64,000 nucleotides of DNA from Brassica napus (GCF_020379485.1 NW_026016759.1:1-64000); one strand, 5' to 3'. Numbered from the stretch's first letter, positions 23,901 to 35,986 are shown. Made by a program: numbers and translations. Notes: a model not told the origin generated them from the letters alone.

Positions 23901-24763
23901 TCTAGCATGCCAAGTAATACTATCAATCTTCTCAGCAGTACTACTCAAGCAACTAGAATCAAAGGGATTAGAGGTCTTAGCCAAGTCGAGGTGGTATAGC
24001 TGATTTTTGCTGTCTCCTCTGCCAATGACTCTCCCAGTCTTCAAATCTTGGAACTCAACTTCATCAGGTCTGAATACTACTTGACAATCAAGATCAATGG
24101 TAGCTTTCTTCACAGATAATAGATTTGAAGTGAACTGAGGCATATAGAAAGCAGCCGTGTCCTTCTCAAACAGTTTGAGCTTTCCCACTCCTTCTATTGG
24201 GATCATAGCGCCATTAGCTATCTTAACACTCCCTGTTGCAGCCTTGATCTCACTTATAAGCCTCCTATCACTGATCATATGATGACTTGCTCCAGAATCA
24301 ATCACCATGGGTTTAGAAGCTCCGGATTGTATAGTATGCTTCTTGCTTGCTGTTAAGGCTTGTACATGTTCCATGAACACTCTCCATTCCTTCCTGGTGA
24401 TGCGATCATCAGCTCCACTCCCTTTCTCCTGCTCTCTTAACACCCCACTGTCTTCTACTGATTCCCCCATGTAGGCTGAGTAAGAACACTCTCCCACAAC
24501 TCTCTTTCTACCCTTTCCTATGTTGATAGGAGCTTTGGATAGCATTCTGCACCTTCTCTTCTTCCGGAAGCCCTCACTCCTACTCCCGGTTAGCCTCCAT
24601 GAGCCCTCACTCCTACTCATGGTTAGCTTCTGGAAGCTCTCACTCCTACTCCCAGTTGGCTTCCATGAGCTCTCACTCCTACTCATGGTTAGCCTCTCAT
24701 CATCTCTCATTATCTCATACGCCCTTCTTATAAGCCCACAAATCTCTTCCATTTCCGGAAGCT
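20925..24763 (-). CDS. Element E pol arm (end of gag, protease, integrase, reverse transcriptase, RNase H)
   Basis: A single open frame of about 1278 codons running from the C insertion to a stop at 20925. Numbering from the Met at 24752: a Ser/Arg-rich repeat at residues 22-62, protease VIDSGASHHMISD near 150-162, WHARLGHP and CEACILGKHC of the pre-integrase zinc region, integrase HSDVW / RSDNGGEY / NGVAERKNRH, a variable acidic linker with repeated SSGD/ESG units, reverse transcriptase RLVARGFTQTYGEDY and LLVYVDD, and RNase H GYCDADWAGDR / SSAEAEYR / [10 protein letters not shown]. All catalytic motifs are present. No CCHC zinc knuckle is visible; the segment before ECSYSAYMGES is merely basic. 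The upstream gag continues at 35442-35986. Confidence 0.92.
24591..24721 (-). repeat. 33-bp minisatellite in element E gag
   Basis: Four tandem units (24591, 24624, 24657, 24690) encode an 11-residue repeat of the type SRSE.SW..TG. In-frame Ser/Arg repeats sit where other Copia gags have their nucleocapsid zinc knuckle. Confidence 0.8.
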
Positions 24764-24768
24764 GTTCC

Positions 24769-25618
24769 TGATATGATCATGGACCAGCCAGCTGATGGAG
24801 ATAGAGATGGCGAGTTTAGAGATGAACCAGCTGAAGAAGATGAGGTCTTAACCATTCCTAAAGGTCCCATGACTCGAGCCAGAGCTAGGAAACTCAAAGA
24901 AGCTATTGGAGGACTAATCAGGAAGTCCTTGGAGCAAGAAGAATGTCTTGGAGGAAGCTTGATACTTCAAGATACGCTTATCACCATTCAAGCCATCTTA
25001 CCATCAAGTTGAGTATCATCTAGGCTAGCAAGCTATGTGTGCTCTTTTCCTATCATTGTTTTTGTCCCATTGGGTTTTGCAATGATAGGTTTTTAACGAG
25101 GCCATAGTCTTGCTATCTTATCACCTAGTTGATACTCTCGGACCAAACCACATGAAGAACCTTATGCTATCTTTATTTCTAAGTATTTATGTCTTTCATT
25201 TTCGAAAACTCTATCTAAGTTGTGTCTTTACTTCTACATTAATTGGAGGAGCCTGTTCCTTTAATTTCGAAATGCTTGGAGCCTGTTCCAAGCCTTTCAC
25301 TATATATATGTGTAACTCGGCAACCCTAGCATCTATCAAGTTTTCTTTCATTTAAACCTTTGTGTTTTCTTCTCCCTTGCTTTCACGAGTTAAGAGAGTG
25401 TCTGGTGTGTAGTATCCAGTCTGTTGGTGTGTAATATCCAACGCCCAAGGGCTTTAGAAAGGTGTGTCATATCCGATCTAAGTCTAGGAGTATCAAGGAG
25501 CCTTTCCGCAGCCTCTTGTGTCACCATTCGATCCACAGCCTTGATAAACTTGAGTCTTTGATTCGTTTATGCAAGGATCTATCCAAACCATCCAGAGAAG
25601 GGTCCTAGGATCTCATTA
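24769..25618 (+). repeat. Element C 5' LTR (850 bp)
   Basis: Starts TGATATGATCATGG and ends TCTCATTA (termini TG..TA). A TATATATA box at 25301-25308 precedes the probable transcript start. The first ~245 bp also encode the integrase tail when this sequence is in 3' position. The conserved hairpin lies at 25051-25088. Confidence 0.92.
25051..25088 (+). other. Conserved hairpin in element C 5' LTR
   Basis: TATCATTG / CAATGATA stem around TTTTTGTCCCATTGGGTTTT, then GGTTTTTAACGAGG. The loop and downstream motif match the Copia copies while the stem is wholly different. Confidence 0.6.
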
Positions 25619-25620
25619 AG

Positions 25621-25632
25621 TGGTATCAGAGC
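25621..25632 (+). other. Primer-binding site, element C
   Basis: TGGTATCAGAGC, two bases after the LTR, matches initiator tRNA-Met. Confidence 0.88.
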
Positions 25633-26133
25633 ACTCTGGAAGGGGAGTTTCGATTTCTCTTTTGCGATTTCTTAAAAGATCTACTCTTTGTCGATTCATA
25701 TTTTTCTTGATCAATCGGTTCTTGTGTGTTTATTCTCACTTGATCTGCTTGTTTCATTATCAGGATTGCTAGATCTAATTGTTTCGTGTCTCATACTGAT
25801 AGATCTAAGAATTTCGATCAAGTTTTGAGCAAAACCTTTTCACATTCTTGTCGATTACGTTATCGTTTTGATTGATCCGAAAGTTTCTTGTGATTGTGTG
25901 ACTCGATCTGTTGTTAGAATCATAGATCAGGATTTGATTATCTCATTTCATCATCCGTTGAATCTGATCTGTTATTGTTTCATTTTCGAAAAGATTGAAT
26001 TCAAATCGTCGCGTGTTGATCAAGTATCTTCATTTGCCGCTTTGTTTGAATACTTTGTTTCCTTATTTGAATCTTGAGTTCTGAATTCTTTTGAACTACT
26101 TACTGGTTCAAGTTTTTCGTGTATCAGGAAGCA
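25633..26133 (+). other. Element C 5' leader
   Basis: About 500 U-rich bases without a long open frame, with repeated GATCTA and TTTCGAT-like words. Comparable in place to the leader of K. It presumably carries packaging and dimerisation signals; none can be named from sequence alone. Confidence 0.5.
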
Positions 26134-27551
26134 ATGGGGTCTGAGGAGGATGATGAAACCTTTGTGCGAAGGAATAGATTGCTGCAAGAAGCAATCACCA
26201 AACAAGTGATGGAAGCGATGGTGAAGTTACTGGAAGAGAAGTATGATCAGAGACCGCATGATGGGCAAGGACAAGCATCTGGTTCAAGACATGAGCAAAG
26301 AAGAAACAGACAAGGTCAGCGTGAGCATGCTGGATCAGAAGAGACTGATAACTTCTATGAGAGAAGTAGCCATAGCTCCGGTTCAAGACGTAGCAGTAGA
26401 AGATCTCGACGTGATCATGAGGGCCGGAGGCATAGACGCAATGAGCTATCAGGATTAAAGCTTAAGATCCCTCCTTTCCATGGTAAAGCTGATCCAGATG
26501 CCTATCTTGAGTGGGAGAAGAAGATCGAACTCGTTTTCAACTGTCAGCATTACTCAGAGACTAAGAAGATTCAAGTAGCTGCTACCGAGTTCAATGATTA
26601 TGCATTGAGCTGGTGGGATCAGTTGGTCACAAACAAGAGGCGCAATGGTGAATTCCCCATTGAAACATGGGCAGAGATGAAGGCTGTGATGCGCAAGAGG
26701 TTTGTACCAAGTCATTATCACCGTGATCTTCATCAAAAGCTGAGACTGCTCACACAAGGATCAAAGTCTGTAGAGGAATACTTTCAAGAGATGGAGTTGC
26801 TTATGCTAAGAGCTTGTGTATCTGAGGACAGTGAAGCTACCATGGCACGATTTCTTGGTGGACTCAACCGTGAGATACAAGATAGAGTGGAGATGCAACA
26901 CTACTTGGAGATAGAGGAGATGCTACACAAAGCTATCTTGGTGGAACAGCAAGTTAAGAGAAGAAGTTATGCGCGTGGCAGCTATGGTTCCAATAGATAC
27001 CAGACCTCTAAGGAAGATAAACCGAGCTATCAAAAGGAGAGCAAGCCACAGCCAAAAGAAGAATCCAAGTCTAGTAGCATCTACAACAAAGATAAGGGTA
27101 AAATGGAAGCTACAAGCTCGCGTGCAAGAGATGTGAAGTGCTTTAAGTGCCAAGGGCGTGGGCACTATGCTAATGAGTGTACTAACAAGAGAGTTATGAT
27201 TCTTCTGGAGAATGGAGAGTTTGAATCTGAAGATGAGAAACTAAGGACTGATCAAGAACTATCAGAAGTTGAGCATGAGGAGGAACCAGTTCAAGGTAGA
27301 CTTTTGGTTGCAAGAAGAACTCTCAGTTTGCAAAACAAAACAGAGGAGCAAGAACAAAGAGAGAACTTGTTCTACACACGTTGTCTGGTGCAAGGAAAGG
27401 TCTGCAGCCTGATCATCGACGGTGGAAGCTGTGTTAATGTTGCTAGCGAGACAATGGTGAAGAAGCTTGGTTTGAAAGCTCAAAAGCATCCTAAACCTTA
27501 CCGGCTGCAATGGCTTAATGAAGAGGGCGAGATGAGGGTATCTACTCAGGT
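26134..27551 (+). CDS. Element C gag-protease arm
   Basis: Starts at ATG 26134 ([10 protein letters not shown]); the frame is also open for five codons upstream from a GTG. An Arg/Ser-rich stretch lies at residues 45-105, a retrotransposon gag domain at about 108-275 ([39 protein letters not shown]), a CX2CX4HX4C zinc knuckle [14 protein letters not shown] at about 336-349, and the protease active site [13 protein letters not shown] near 427 (DGG form usual in plant chromoviruses). The frame is interrupted by D at codons for STQV and resumes at 31575. Gag would form the cytoplasmic particle. Confidence 0.92.
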
Positions 27552-28744
27552 TATTAAAGTGAAGCAAGACAAGGAGATGTGAAGGCCAAACAAAGGAAGT
27601 GAAGGCCAAGCATCTCCACACCAAACTAAAGAAGAAGAAGCTATCCAAGCCATGAACAAGCCTCAAGAGAGTGATCACACGGCCAAGACAATGAAAAGAT
27701 GATCAAGGCGTGTGTGCAAGAAGAGAAGGAGGCTGTAGAGTCATGAAGTGTGTTGCAAGTATTCAAGACTTGTGCAACAAGGAAAGGAGCCAACAAATGA
27801 AACAAGAAGCAAGCCATTATGGATTCAAGGCAAGTAGAAGAAAAGATGCTGCATTGACTTGAAATGGAAGTTGGTCCATTCAGACTTGATCCACAAGCTA
27901 CCATCTTGACCTAACTTACCTTGTAAGGCAAGAATGGAGTTGTGTAGACTTAATATGGACGTGGGGAAGGTCTGAGAAGTCAAGGAAACATGTTTGAATT
28001 TAAATAAAAGAGGCTGGTTTGAATTAGACAAGAAGAAGTCACATGGGTGGCTTTGGAGAAGCAACTGGCCTGTCACTTTCACTCAAGCAAGCTGTGCCAA
28101 CCTCTCTCCTGTCCCTTTCTCCTCATCTGGTCGTGCCTCTTCTTGTTCTCATCCTCCTTGGCTGCTTCCTAATAGCTTTGTTTATTCATTTCCTAGGATA
28201 GTATTAGTTTAATCTCTCCTTTGTCTTGTTGCTGCTGTAAAACCTAAGGCTCTCCTCTATAAATAAAGAGGCAGCCTCATTGTAATGTACACACAAGAAA
28301 TAAGAGACAAGCATTCATAAATTTCGTGTATAACTCATCTCTTTACTAAGTGTTCTTTAAATTAGTCACAATGTAGGGAGTTAAGGTATACTTGTTTTGG
28401 GTCTGCCTAAGGGCAGATCATGCTTGCCCATTCTACTCTAAAATCAGTTTAAACTCTTCTTTATCTTCTCTTAAACTCTAGCTTACTGATTCTATTTCCT
28501 ATTCTCCTTAAGTGAACAAACTGAAAGTGTTGTGTCACTTCTCAAGGAATAGATTCAAACTAGAGTCTTTAATCTGTTCTTAGTTTAATTCTAATTATTG
28601 TATCAATCTCACAGACACTTAATCTCTCTAGATTCAGATGGTTGTGTAGATTATTTTGCTGAGAGGATTCAATCACAAGTTGATTGTCTCTTCCATTCTT
28701 AAAGAGTGAGTTCATGTTCTTAGCTATTCTCAGCCTTTCCAACA
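27552..28744 (+). repeat. Element D 5' LTR (1193 bp)
   Basis: TATTAAAG..CCAACA ends. TATAAATA at 28258-28265, within CTCCTCTATAAATAAAGAGG, is a good TATA-box candidate. Confidence 0.9.
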
Positions 28745-28756
28745 TGGTATCAGAGC
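28745..28756 (+). other. Primer-binding site, element D
   Basis: TGGTATCAGAGC immediately after the LTR; initiator tRNA-Met type. Confidence 0.85.
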
Positions 28757-30376
28757 TTTGTTGCTCTTCTTGGGCTGAACTCACTTTTTTTTGTCAATTT
28801 CTTCATCTGAGTCTCTCTCTCTTTCTCCTTTAAATTCGTTTTTGATGAGCTGTGTGGCTGGGATTCAAAACTTGGACAGTAGAGAGTATAGATGAAGTAT
28901 GTATTCAAAATCTGTGAGTTTCTTTAAGATGCAAGTCTTTAAAAGTTTTTTTTTAATCAATGACTCTCCCCTTTATCTCCTCATTGTTTAAGCCTTTGGA
29001 TGAAAGATTAAAATCTGTTCATGTCAGCTTGAGGGAGGGAGAAAAGATTAAACTTGTATCTTGAAGAACTCTTGAAAAAAAAAAAAAAAAAAAATCGATT
29101 TCAAAAATATTTTGTGTTCTTCATATTGTCTAATGATTTCTTTAAAGAAGACAAGATGGAGTTCTGTTTTGGTTTCTTCTCTCCCATGTGTAAGCTGTGG
29201 TTCTGATCTTGAGTTGGGATCCTAATCCAAGGCTAAGGGAGGGAAATGAAACAAAAGACTTCATCTGTTTTGTGCTTTAAAAACAGTTTTAAAAGATGAA
29301 GTTCTTGCTGGTTTTGTCTCAAACATTATCATCCTTTTCTACCCTTTGTCTCTTAATATTTTCAAACTTGGTAAAAGACTTTATGTCTAATGAAACCAAT
29401 CCTTGAGGGAGGGAGAAAGATTGATGATGATTTGAAGAAAATTGATTTGTAAGAGCATTTGAATTTCAGATTTAAAGAAAAGCTCTTTGAAAGGATTTAA
29501 AAATCTGAAAATGTTTTGAACAGATTCTTGAGTAATCTGATTTCGAAAATGCTTTAAAAATGTGTTAACTGGTGGGATGTTCATGCCTCACCAGCATTGT
29601 GATCAGCCATGAAGCTTGAAGGCCATGGACTGCAATCTGCTTCCGCAAAACTCTCACTCTCCACCATACTCTTACTCTCCATTATTCTCTAATACTCTCT
29701 CATACTTCTGTTACTTATTCTCAAATACTCTGGTTACTTATTCTCTGGTTACTTTATTCTCTCTCCATCACTCACTAATTTTGTGCTTTGAATCTGTCCA
29801 TACTCAACAGGTTCTAAGTTTAAGAATGGTGATTGGTGTTTGTGCTTGGTTGTCTCAAGAAGACAATACAAGTTTGGTTGATCTAGAGCAGCATCAGAAG
29901 CAAGCTTTGGGGGTTAGAACCAATGGCCTCAGATTCATGGACCCAAGACAAGAAGATCTTGAGGAGAAGTGGCTGTAGGAAAGTGATGAATCAACTCACC
30001 AGCAAGATGTTAGCTAAGGGTCAGTAAGCTTCATGTGAAGCATCAAGAAGAAAGAGGTGTTGCAAAGTTCAAATCATGGCGTCAACACCCTAAGCAATCA
30101 GTTCAGATCATGGCTCAAGCCATGAGTCCTTTTGGCGGTTCAAAGACAAGTTCAAGCCGCATTCAGATCATAGATCAAAGAAGCTTCAAGCTCAATTCAA
30201 ATAAAGCCAAGGTCATAGCTATCCAATGCACCGTGAAGGCTATACTCTTTTTGTCCTCATCATGGTTTTATCCCAAGTGGTTTTACATGGTGAGGTTTTT
30301 AATGAGGTAGTCATTTGCGTGTTGCAAGCTTGGCCTTTGGAACCAATGGCTTCCAAAGCCCAACCTTGAGGGAGGG
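28757..30376 (+). other. Element D internal region, no recognisable gene
   Basis: Parallels the B interior: an A-run near 29074-29093, two extra TTGAGGGAGGG copies (near 29031 and 29402) before the real polypurine tract at 30366-30376, and small open frames at 29616-29978 and 30035-30310 that match those of B. No function recognised. Confidence 0.7.
30255..30295 (+). other. Conserved post-coding hairpin, element D
   Basis: Same sequence as in B: CCTCATCATG / CATGGTGAGG stem, TCCCAAGTGG loop core, TTTTTAATGAGG after it. A second hairpin at 30332-30360 precedes the polypurine tract. Confidence 0.55.
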
Positions 30377-31569
30377 TATTAAAGTGAAGCAAGACAAGGA
30401 GATGTGAAGGCCAAACAAAGGAAGTGAAGGCCAAGCATCTCCACACCAAACTAAAGAAGAAGAAGCTATCCAAGCCATGAACAAGCCTCAAGAGAGTGAT
30501 CACACGGCCAAGACAATGAAAAGATGATCAAGGCGTGTGTGCAAGAAGAGAAGGAGGCTGTAGAGTCATGAAGTGTGTTGCAAGTATTCAAGACTTGTGC
30601 AACAAGGAAAGGAGCCAACAAATGAAACAAGAAGCAAGCCATTATGGATTCAAGGCAAGTAGAAGAAAAGATGCTGCATTGACTTGAAATGGAAGTTGGT
30701 CCATTCAGACTTGATCCACAAGCTACCATCTTGACCTAACTTACCTTGTAAGGCAAGAATGGAGTTGTGTAGACTTAATATGGACGTGGGGAAGGTCTGA
30801 GAAGTCAAGGAAACATGTTTGAATTTAAATAAAAGAGGCTGGTTTGAATTAGACAAGAAGAAGTCACATGGGTGGCTTTGGAGAAGCAACTGGCCTGTCA
30901 CTTTCACTCAAGCAAGCTGTGCCAACCTCTCTCCTGTCCCTTTCTCCTCATCTGGTCGTGCCTCTTCTTGTTCTCATCCTCCTTGGCTGCTTCCTAATAG
31001 CTTTGTTTATTCATTTCCTAGGATAGTATTAGTTTAATCTCTCCTTTGTCTTGTTGCTGCTGTAAAACCTAAGGCTCTCCTCTATAAATAAAGAGGCAGC
31101 CTCATTGTAATGTACACACAAGAAATAAGAGACAAGCATTCATAAATTTCGTGTATAACTCATCTCTTTACTAAGTGTTCTTTAAATTAGTCACAATGTA
31201 GGGAGTTAAGGTATACTTGTTTTGGGTCTGCCTAAGGGCAGATCATGCTTGCCCATTCTACTCTAAAATCAGTTTAAACTCTTCTTTATCTTCTCTTAAA
31301 CTCTAGCTTACTGATTCTATTTCCTATTCTCCTTAAGTGAACAAACTGAAAGTGTTGTGTCACTTCTCAAGGAATAGATTCAAACTAGAGTCTTTAATCT
31401 GTTCTTAGTTTAATTCTAATTATTGTATCAATCTCACAGACACTTAATCTCTCTAGATTCAGATGGTTGTGTAGATTATTTTGCTGAGAGGATTCAATCA
31501 CAAGTTGATTGTCTCTTCCATTCTTAAAGAGTGAGTTCATGTTCTTAGCTATTCTCAGCCTTTCCAACA
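30377..31569 (+). repeat. Element D 3' LTR (1193 bp)
   Basis: Equal in length and, where compared, in sequence to the 5' LTR; bounded by the polypurine tract on the left and the CAGGT duplication on the right. Confidence 0.9.
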
Positions 31570-31574
31570 CAGGT

Positions 31575-34500
31575 CTCTATACCCTTGACCATTGGGAGGT
31601 ATGAAGATGACATTCTCTGTGATGTGATACCCATGGAAGCCAGCCACATACTACTGGGAAGGCCTTGGCAATTTGATAGGCGTGTCATCCATGATGGCTT
31701 CACCAACAAACATTCTTTTGAGTTCAACGGCAAGCGAACTGTCTTGGTACCTCTAACTCCTAAAGAAGTGCATGAAGATCAGCTTCAGCTTCAGAAAAAG
31801 AAAGAGGTTGATCTCAAACCAGATAAGCAACACAACTTCTATGCTAAAGCTAGTGAAATCAAAAGATCTCTTTATTCTCATCAATCGGTTCTCTTATTTA
31901 TCTTTAAAGAATCTCTTTTGTCTCTAACTGATTGTACACCGGTGTATCCGAGTGAGATGTCAGCTCTTTTACAGGAATACCAGGATGTATTTCCAGAAGA
32001 TAATCCCATAGGATTGCCACCTATTCGAGGGATTGAGCATCAGATTGATTTTGTACCAGGAGCTACTCTTCCCAACAGACCAGCATACAGAACTAATCCT
32101 GTGGAAACCAAGGAGCTACAAAGGCAGGTTGAGGAACTGATGGAGAAAGGCCATATCCGTGAAAGTATGAGCCCATGTGCTGTGCCTGTGCTCCTTGTTC
32201 CAAAGAAAGATGGGAGCTGGCGTATGTGTGTTGATTGTAGAGCAATCAACAACATAACAGTGAAGTATCGCCACCCTATTCCTAGATTAGATGATATGCT
32301 TGATGAGTTGCATGGTTCTAGTGTCTTTTCTAAGATAGATTTGAAGAGTGGATATCATCAAATAAGAATGAAAGAGGGAGATGAGTGGAAAACAGCCTTT
32401 AAGACTAAGCATGGGTTGTATGAGTGGTTAGTCATGCCTTTTGGATTAACCAATGCTCCTAGCACTTTTATGAGATTGATGAATCATGTGCTTAGATCTT
32501 TCATAGGTTTGTTTGTGGTAGTATACTTTGATGATATCCTTGTTTACAGTAAGAACCTAGGAGAGCATATAGATCATCTTAAGTCTGTTCTTGATGTGTT
32601 GAGAAAAGAAAAACTGTTTGCTAACCTTAAGAAATGCACTTTTTGTACGGATAACTTGGTCTTCCTAGGCTTTGTTGTGAGTGCAGATGGAGTAAAGGTG
32701 GATCAGGAGAAGGTGAGAGCAATTCAAGAATGGCCAATTCCAAAGACTATAAGTGAAGTAAGGAGCTTTCACGGCCTTGCTGGCTTCTACCGACGGTTTG
32801 TGAAAGACTTTAGCACCATAGCAGCCCCATTGACTGAGGTGATCAAGAAAGAAGTTGGATTCAAATGGGGAGAAGCACAAGAACTTGCCTTTCAATGCCT
32901 AAAAGAGAAGCTTACTAATGCCCCTCTTCTTATACTTCCTGATTTCAATAAAACTTTTGAAATTGAATGTGATGCCTCAGGAATTGGAATTGGTGCTGTT
33001 CTTATGCAGGAGAAGAGACCCATAGCTTATTTCAGTGAGAAGCTTGGAGGCGCCACTCTCAACTATGCAACTTATGATAAGGAATTGTATGCCTTGGTGA
33101 GAGCTTTGCAGACTTGGCAGCATTACTTGTGGCCCAAGGAGTTTGTGATACACACGGATCATGAGTCTCTCAAGTACTTGAAAGGACAGAACAAGCTCAG
33201 CAAAAGACACGCAAGGTGGGTTGAGTTCATTGAGACATTTCCTTATGTCATCAAGTACAAACAAGGTAAAGAAAACATAGTTGCTGATGCACTATCTCGA
33301 AGGTATGTTCTCTTAAACACTCTTGATGCTAAGTTGTTAGGTTTTGAGCAGATTAAAGAGATGTATGAATCTGATCCAGATTTTAAAGAAGCTTATAACT
33401 CTTGTGAGAAATTTGCTGCTGGACATTATTTTAGACATGATGGATTCCTCTTTTATGATAATAGACTGTGTGTGCCTAATTGCTCTTTGAGAGATTTGTT
33501 TGTTAGGGAATCACATGGAGGAAGTCTCATGGGTCACTTTGGTATTGCAAAGACTCTTAAAACCTTGCAGGATCATTTCTTTTGGCCTCGGATGAAAAGT
33601 GATGTGGAGAAACTATGTGAGAGATGTGCAACTTGCAAGCAAGCTAAGTCTAAGGTTCAGTCTCACGGTTTGTATACTCCTCTCCCTATTCCTTATCATC
33701 CTTGGAATGACATATCTATGGATTTCATTGTTGGATTGCCTAGAACTAGGACTGGGAAGGATTCTATCTTTGTTGTTGTTGACAGGTTCTCAAAAATGGC
33801 ACATTTCATAGCATGTCATAAAACTGATGATGCATTGCATGTAGCTAACCTGTTCTTTAAGGAGATTGTGCGTTTACATGGTATGCCTAGGACCATAGTT
33901 TCTGATAGGGATACTAAGTTTCTTAGTTATTTTTGGAAAACTCTTTGGTCTAAGCTAGGCACTAAGTTGTTGTTCTCCACTACTTGTCATCCGCAAACTG
34001 ATGGACAGACTGAAGTAGTTAATAGAACTCTAGGAACACTCTTGCGTGCATTCATTAAAAAGAATCTGAAATCTTGGGAAGATTATCTGCCACATTGTGA
34101 ATTTGCATATAATCATGCTGTGCATTCTGCTTCTAAGTTTTCACCCTTTGAAATTGTTTATGGGTTCAATCCCACCTCTCCTTTGGATTTAATCCCTTTA
34201 CCTGAGTGTGAAAGGGTCAGTTTGGATGGCAAAAAGAAGGCAGAGATGGTGAAACAACTTCACGAGCAAGCTAGGCTCAACATTGAAGAGAAAACTAAGC
34301 AGTATGTCAAGCATGCCAACAAAGGAAGGCGTGAGATGGTCTTTAAGGAGGGTGATAAAGTTTGGGTTCATTTGAGAAAAGAGAGGTTTCCTAATGAGAG
34401 GAAGTCAAAGCTTATGCCAAGAATTGATGGACCTTTTGAGATCACAAGGAAGATCAGCAACAATGCCTACAAGATTGATCTCCAAGATAAGTATGATGTG

Positions 34501-34830
34501 AGTAATAGCTTCAATGTTACTGACTTGATCCCTTTTATTGCAGATGAACCTGATTTGAGGTCAAATCCTTTTCAAGAGGGAGGGGATGATATGATCATGG
34601 ACCAGCCAGCTGATGGAGATAGAGATGGCGAGTTTAGAGATGAACCAGCTGAAGAAGATGAGGTCTTAACCATTCCTAAAGGTCCCATGACTCGAGCCAG
34701 AGCTAGGAAACTCAAAGAAGCTATTGGAGGACTAATCAGGAAGTCCTTGGAGCAAGAAGAATGTCTTGGAGGAAGCTTGATACTTCAAGATACGCTTATC
34801 ACCATTCAAGCCATCTTACCATCAAGTTGA
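31575..34830 (+). CDS. Element C pol arm (protease end, reverse transcriptase, RNase H, integrase with CR-like tail)
   Basis: Open throughout and in frame with the arm ending at 27551. It encodes the rest of the protease ([11 protein letters not shown]), reverse transcriptase with [27 protein letters not shown] and catalytic YFDDILVYS (near 32524), RNase H starting [14 protein letters not shown] and including THTDHESL-like [11 protein letters not shown], an integrase HHCC zinc region ([22 protein letters not shown]), catalytic core ([37 protein letters not shown]) and the C-terminal tail. Its last 81 codons lie within the 3' LTR. No chromodomain is recognisable; instead it ends with the [19 protein letters not shown] tail typical of CRM elements, thought to guide insertion into centromeric chromatin. 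Confidence 0.92.
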
Positions 34831-35436
34831 GTATCATCTAGGCTAGCAAGCTATGTGTGCTCTTTTCCTATCATTGTTTTTGTCCCATTGGGTTTTGCAA
34901 TGATAGGTTTTTAACGAGGCCATAGTCTTGCTATCTTATCACCTAGTTGATACTCTCGGACCAAACCACATGAAGAACCTTATGCTATCTTTATTTCTAA
35001 GTATTTATGTCTTTCATTTTCGAAAACTCTATCTAAGTTGTGTCTTTACTTCTACATTAATTGGAGGAGCCTGTTCCTTTAATTTCGAAATGCTTGGAGC
35101 CTGTTCCAAGCCTTTCACTATATATATGTGTAACTCGGCAACCCTAGCATCTATCAAGTTTTCTTTCATTTAAACCTTTGTGTTTTCTTCTCCCTTGCTT
35201 TCACGAGTTAAGAGAGTGTCTGGTGTGTAGTATCCAGTCTGTTGGTGTGTAATATCCAACGCCCAAGGGCTTTAGAAAGGTGTGTCATATCCGATCTAAG
35301 TCTAGGAGTATCAAGGAGCCTTTCCGCAGCCTCTTGTGTCACCATTCGATCCACAGCCTTGATAAACTTGAGTCTTTGATTCGTTTATGCAAGGATCTAT
35401 CCAAACCATCCAGAGAAGGGTCCTAGGATCTCATTA
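34587..35436 (+). repeat. Element C 3' LTR (850 bp)
   Basis: Begins TGATATGATC right after the polypurine stretch AGAGGGAGGGGA, which itself codes for QEGGDD. Hairpin at 34869-34906 follows the pol stop by about 40 bases. Confidence 0.92.
34869..34906 (+). other. Conserved post-coding hairpin, element C 3' LTR
   Basis: Copy of 25051-25088, here in its functional position 39 bases after the stop codon and before the TATA box and presumed polyadenylation region. Confidence 0.6.
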
Positions 35437-35441
35437 GTTCC

Positions 35442-35986
35442 CCTCTTAGAACCATCTCTACCAGCCACCCATATGATGACTCCATGCTCGCCAAGAGCTT
35501 CAAGACCGTCTCTTGCTCTTGTGTAGTATACCCATCCACATGGGATCTCAACCCTTGTAGTTCAACCCACAAATGTTGTAGCTTCCTCACATGGTTATTG
35601 AACTCTTCTCTTCCTGGTTTACCTCCACTGATCACCTTCTTGACTTCATACACTCTCCTAAGACTGATCTTGTTCTCATAAACATCTTCAATCTTCTCAA
35701 GCAGTGTACTTTCTTCAAGACTAAAGCAACTTCCACTTGTTTCTCTTGCTGTCTGATCTTTCTCAGCAGCTCTACCCTTCAAAGACTCTTCCTTCTCATG
35801 GTTTCTCCAAACTCCACACCTCTTCAGAGTCGCTCTCATTTGTGATAACCACCCCCACTCATTTCTTCTATCTTCCTTCTCTTCACGCCTTGCTGAACCA
35901 CAAGCTAGACCCATCTTCTGACCTGTCAAACACCTAAAGGGACTCCCTTGAAGCTGACTCTCCAAAAGAAACACCAACAGACACAA
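35442..35986 (-). CDS. Element E gag N-terminal arm
   Basis: Open frame reading into the C insertion and continuing at 24763. The likely start is ATG 35986 (MCLLVFLL) or the in-frame ATG at 35914 (MGLACGSARREEK); the second gives a leader length (about 180 nt) closer to H and F. The segment WLSQMRATLKRCGVWRNHEKEESLKG aligns with WSRWAKAVLRSCVLWSSHKK of H, and RKLQHLWVELQGLRSHVDGYTTQEQ with the later gag. This is Copia gag without obvious metal-binding residues. Confidence 0.82.

Larger units (their letters stand above)
27552..31569 (+). mobile_element. Element D: non-autonomous LTR retrotransposon, sibling of B
   Basis: Two 1193-bp LTRs (27552-28744 and 30377-31569) with no difference seen in the stretches compared. 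Target duplication CAGGT at 27547-27551 and 31570-31574 in element C protease. Internal region of 1632 bp is closely similar to that of B, without gag or pol. LTRs share their ends with B (TATTAAAGTG..CCAACA) but differ in the middle third. Identical LTRs and a position three insertions deep make D one of the youngest insertions here, so a mobilising partner was recently active. Confidence 0.9.
24769..35436 (+). mobile_element. Element C: Ty3/gypsy CRM-like retrotransposon carrying nested D
   Basis: LTRs at 24769-25618 and 34587-35436, both 850 bp with no difference seen in the parts compared. Target duplication GTTCC at 24764-24768 and 35437-35441 lies in element E gag. Order gag, protease, reverse transcriptase, RNase H, integrase defines Ty3/gypsy. 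The coding frame runs 81 codons into the 3' LTR and ends with an integrase tail containing [21 protein letters not shown] and [11 protein letters not shown], which resembles the CR-motif tail of CRM centromeric retrotransposons (family knowledge, not searched). Without D the element is about 6.65 kb and both arms join in frame, so it was apparently intact until D arrived. Whether it corresponds to a named Brassica centromeric element such as CRB is unknown to me. Confidence 0.92.
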
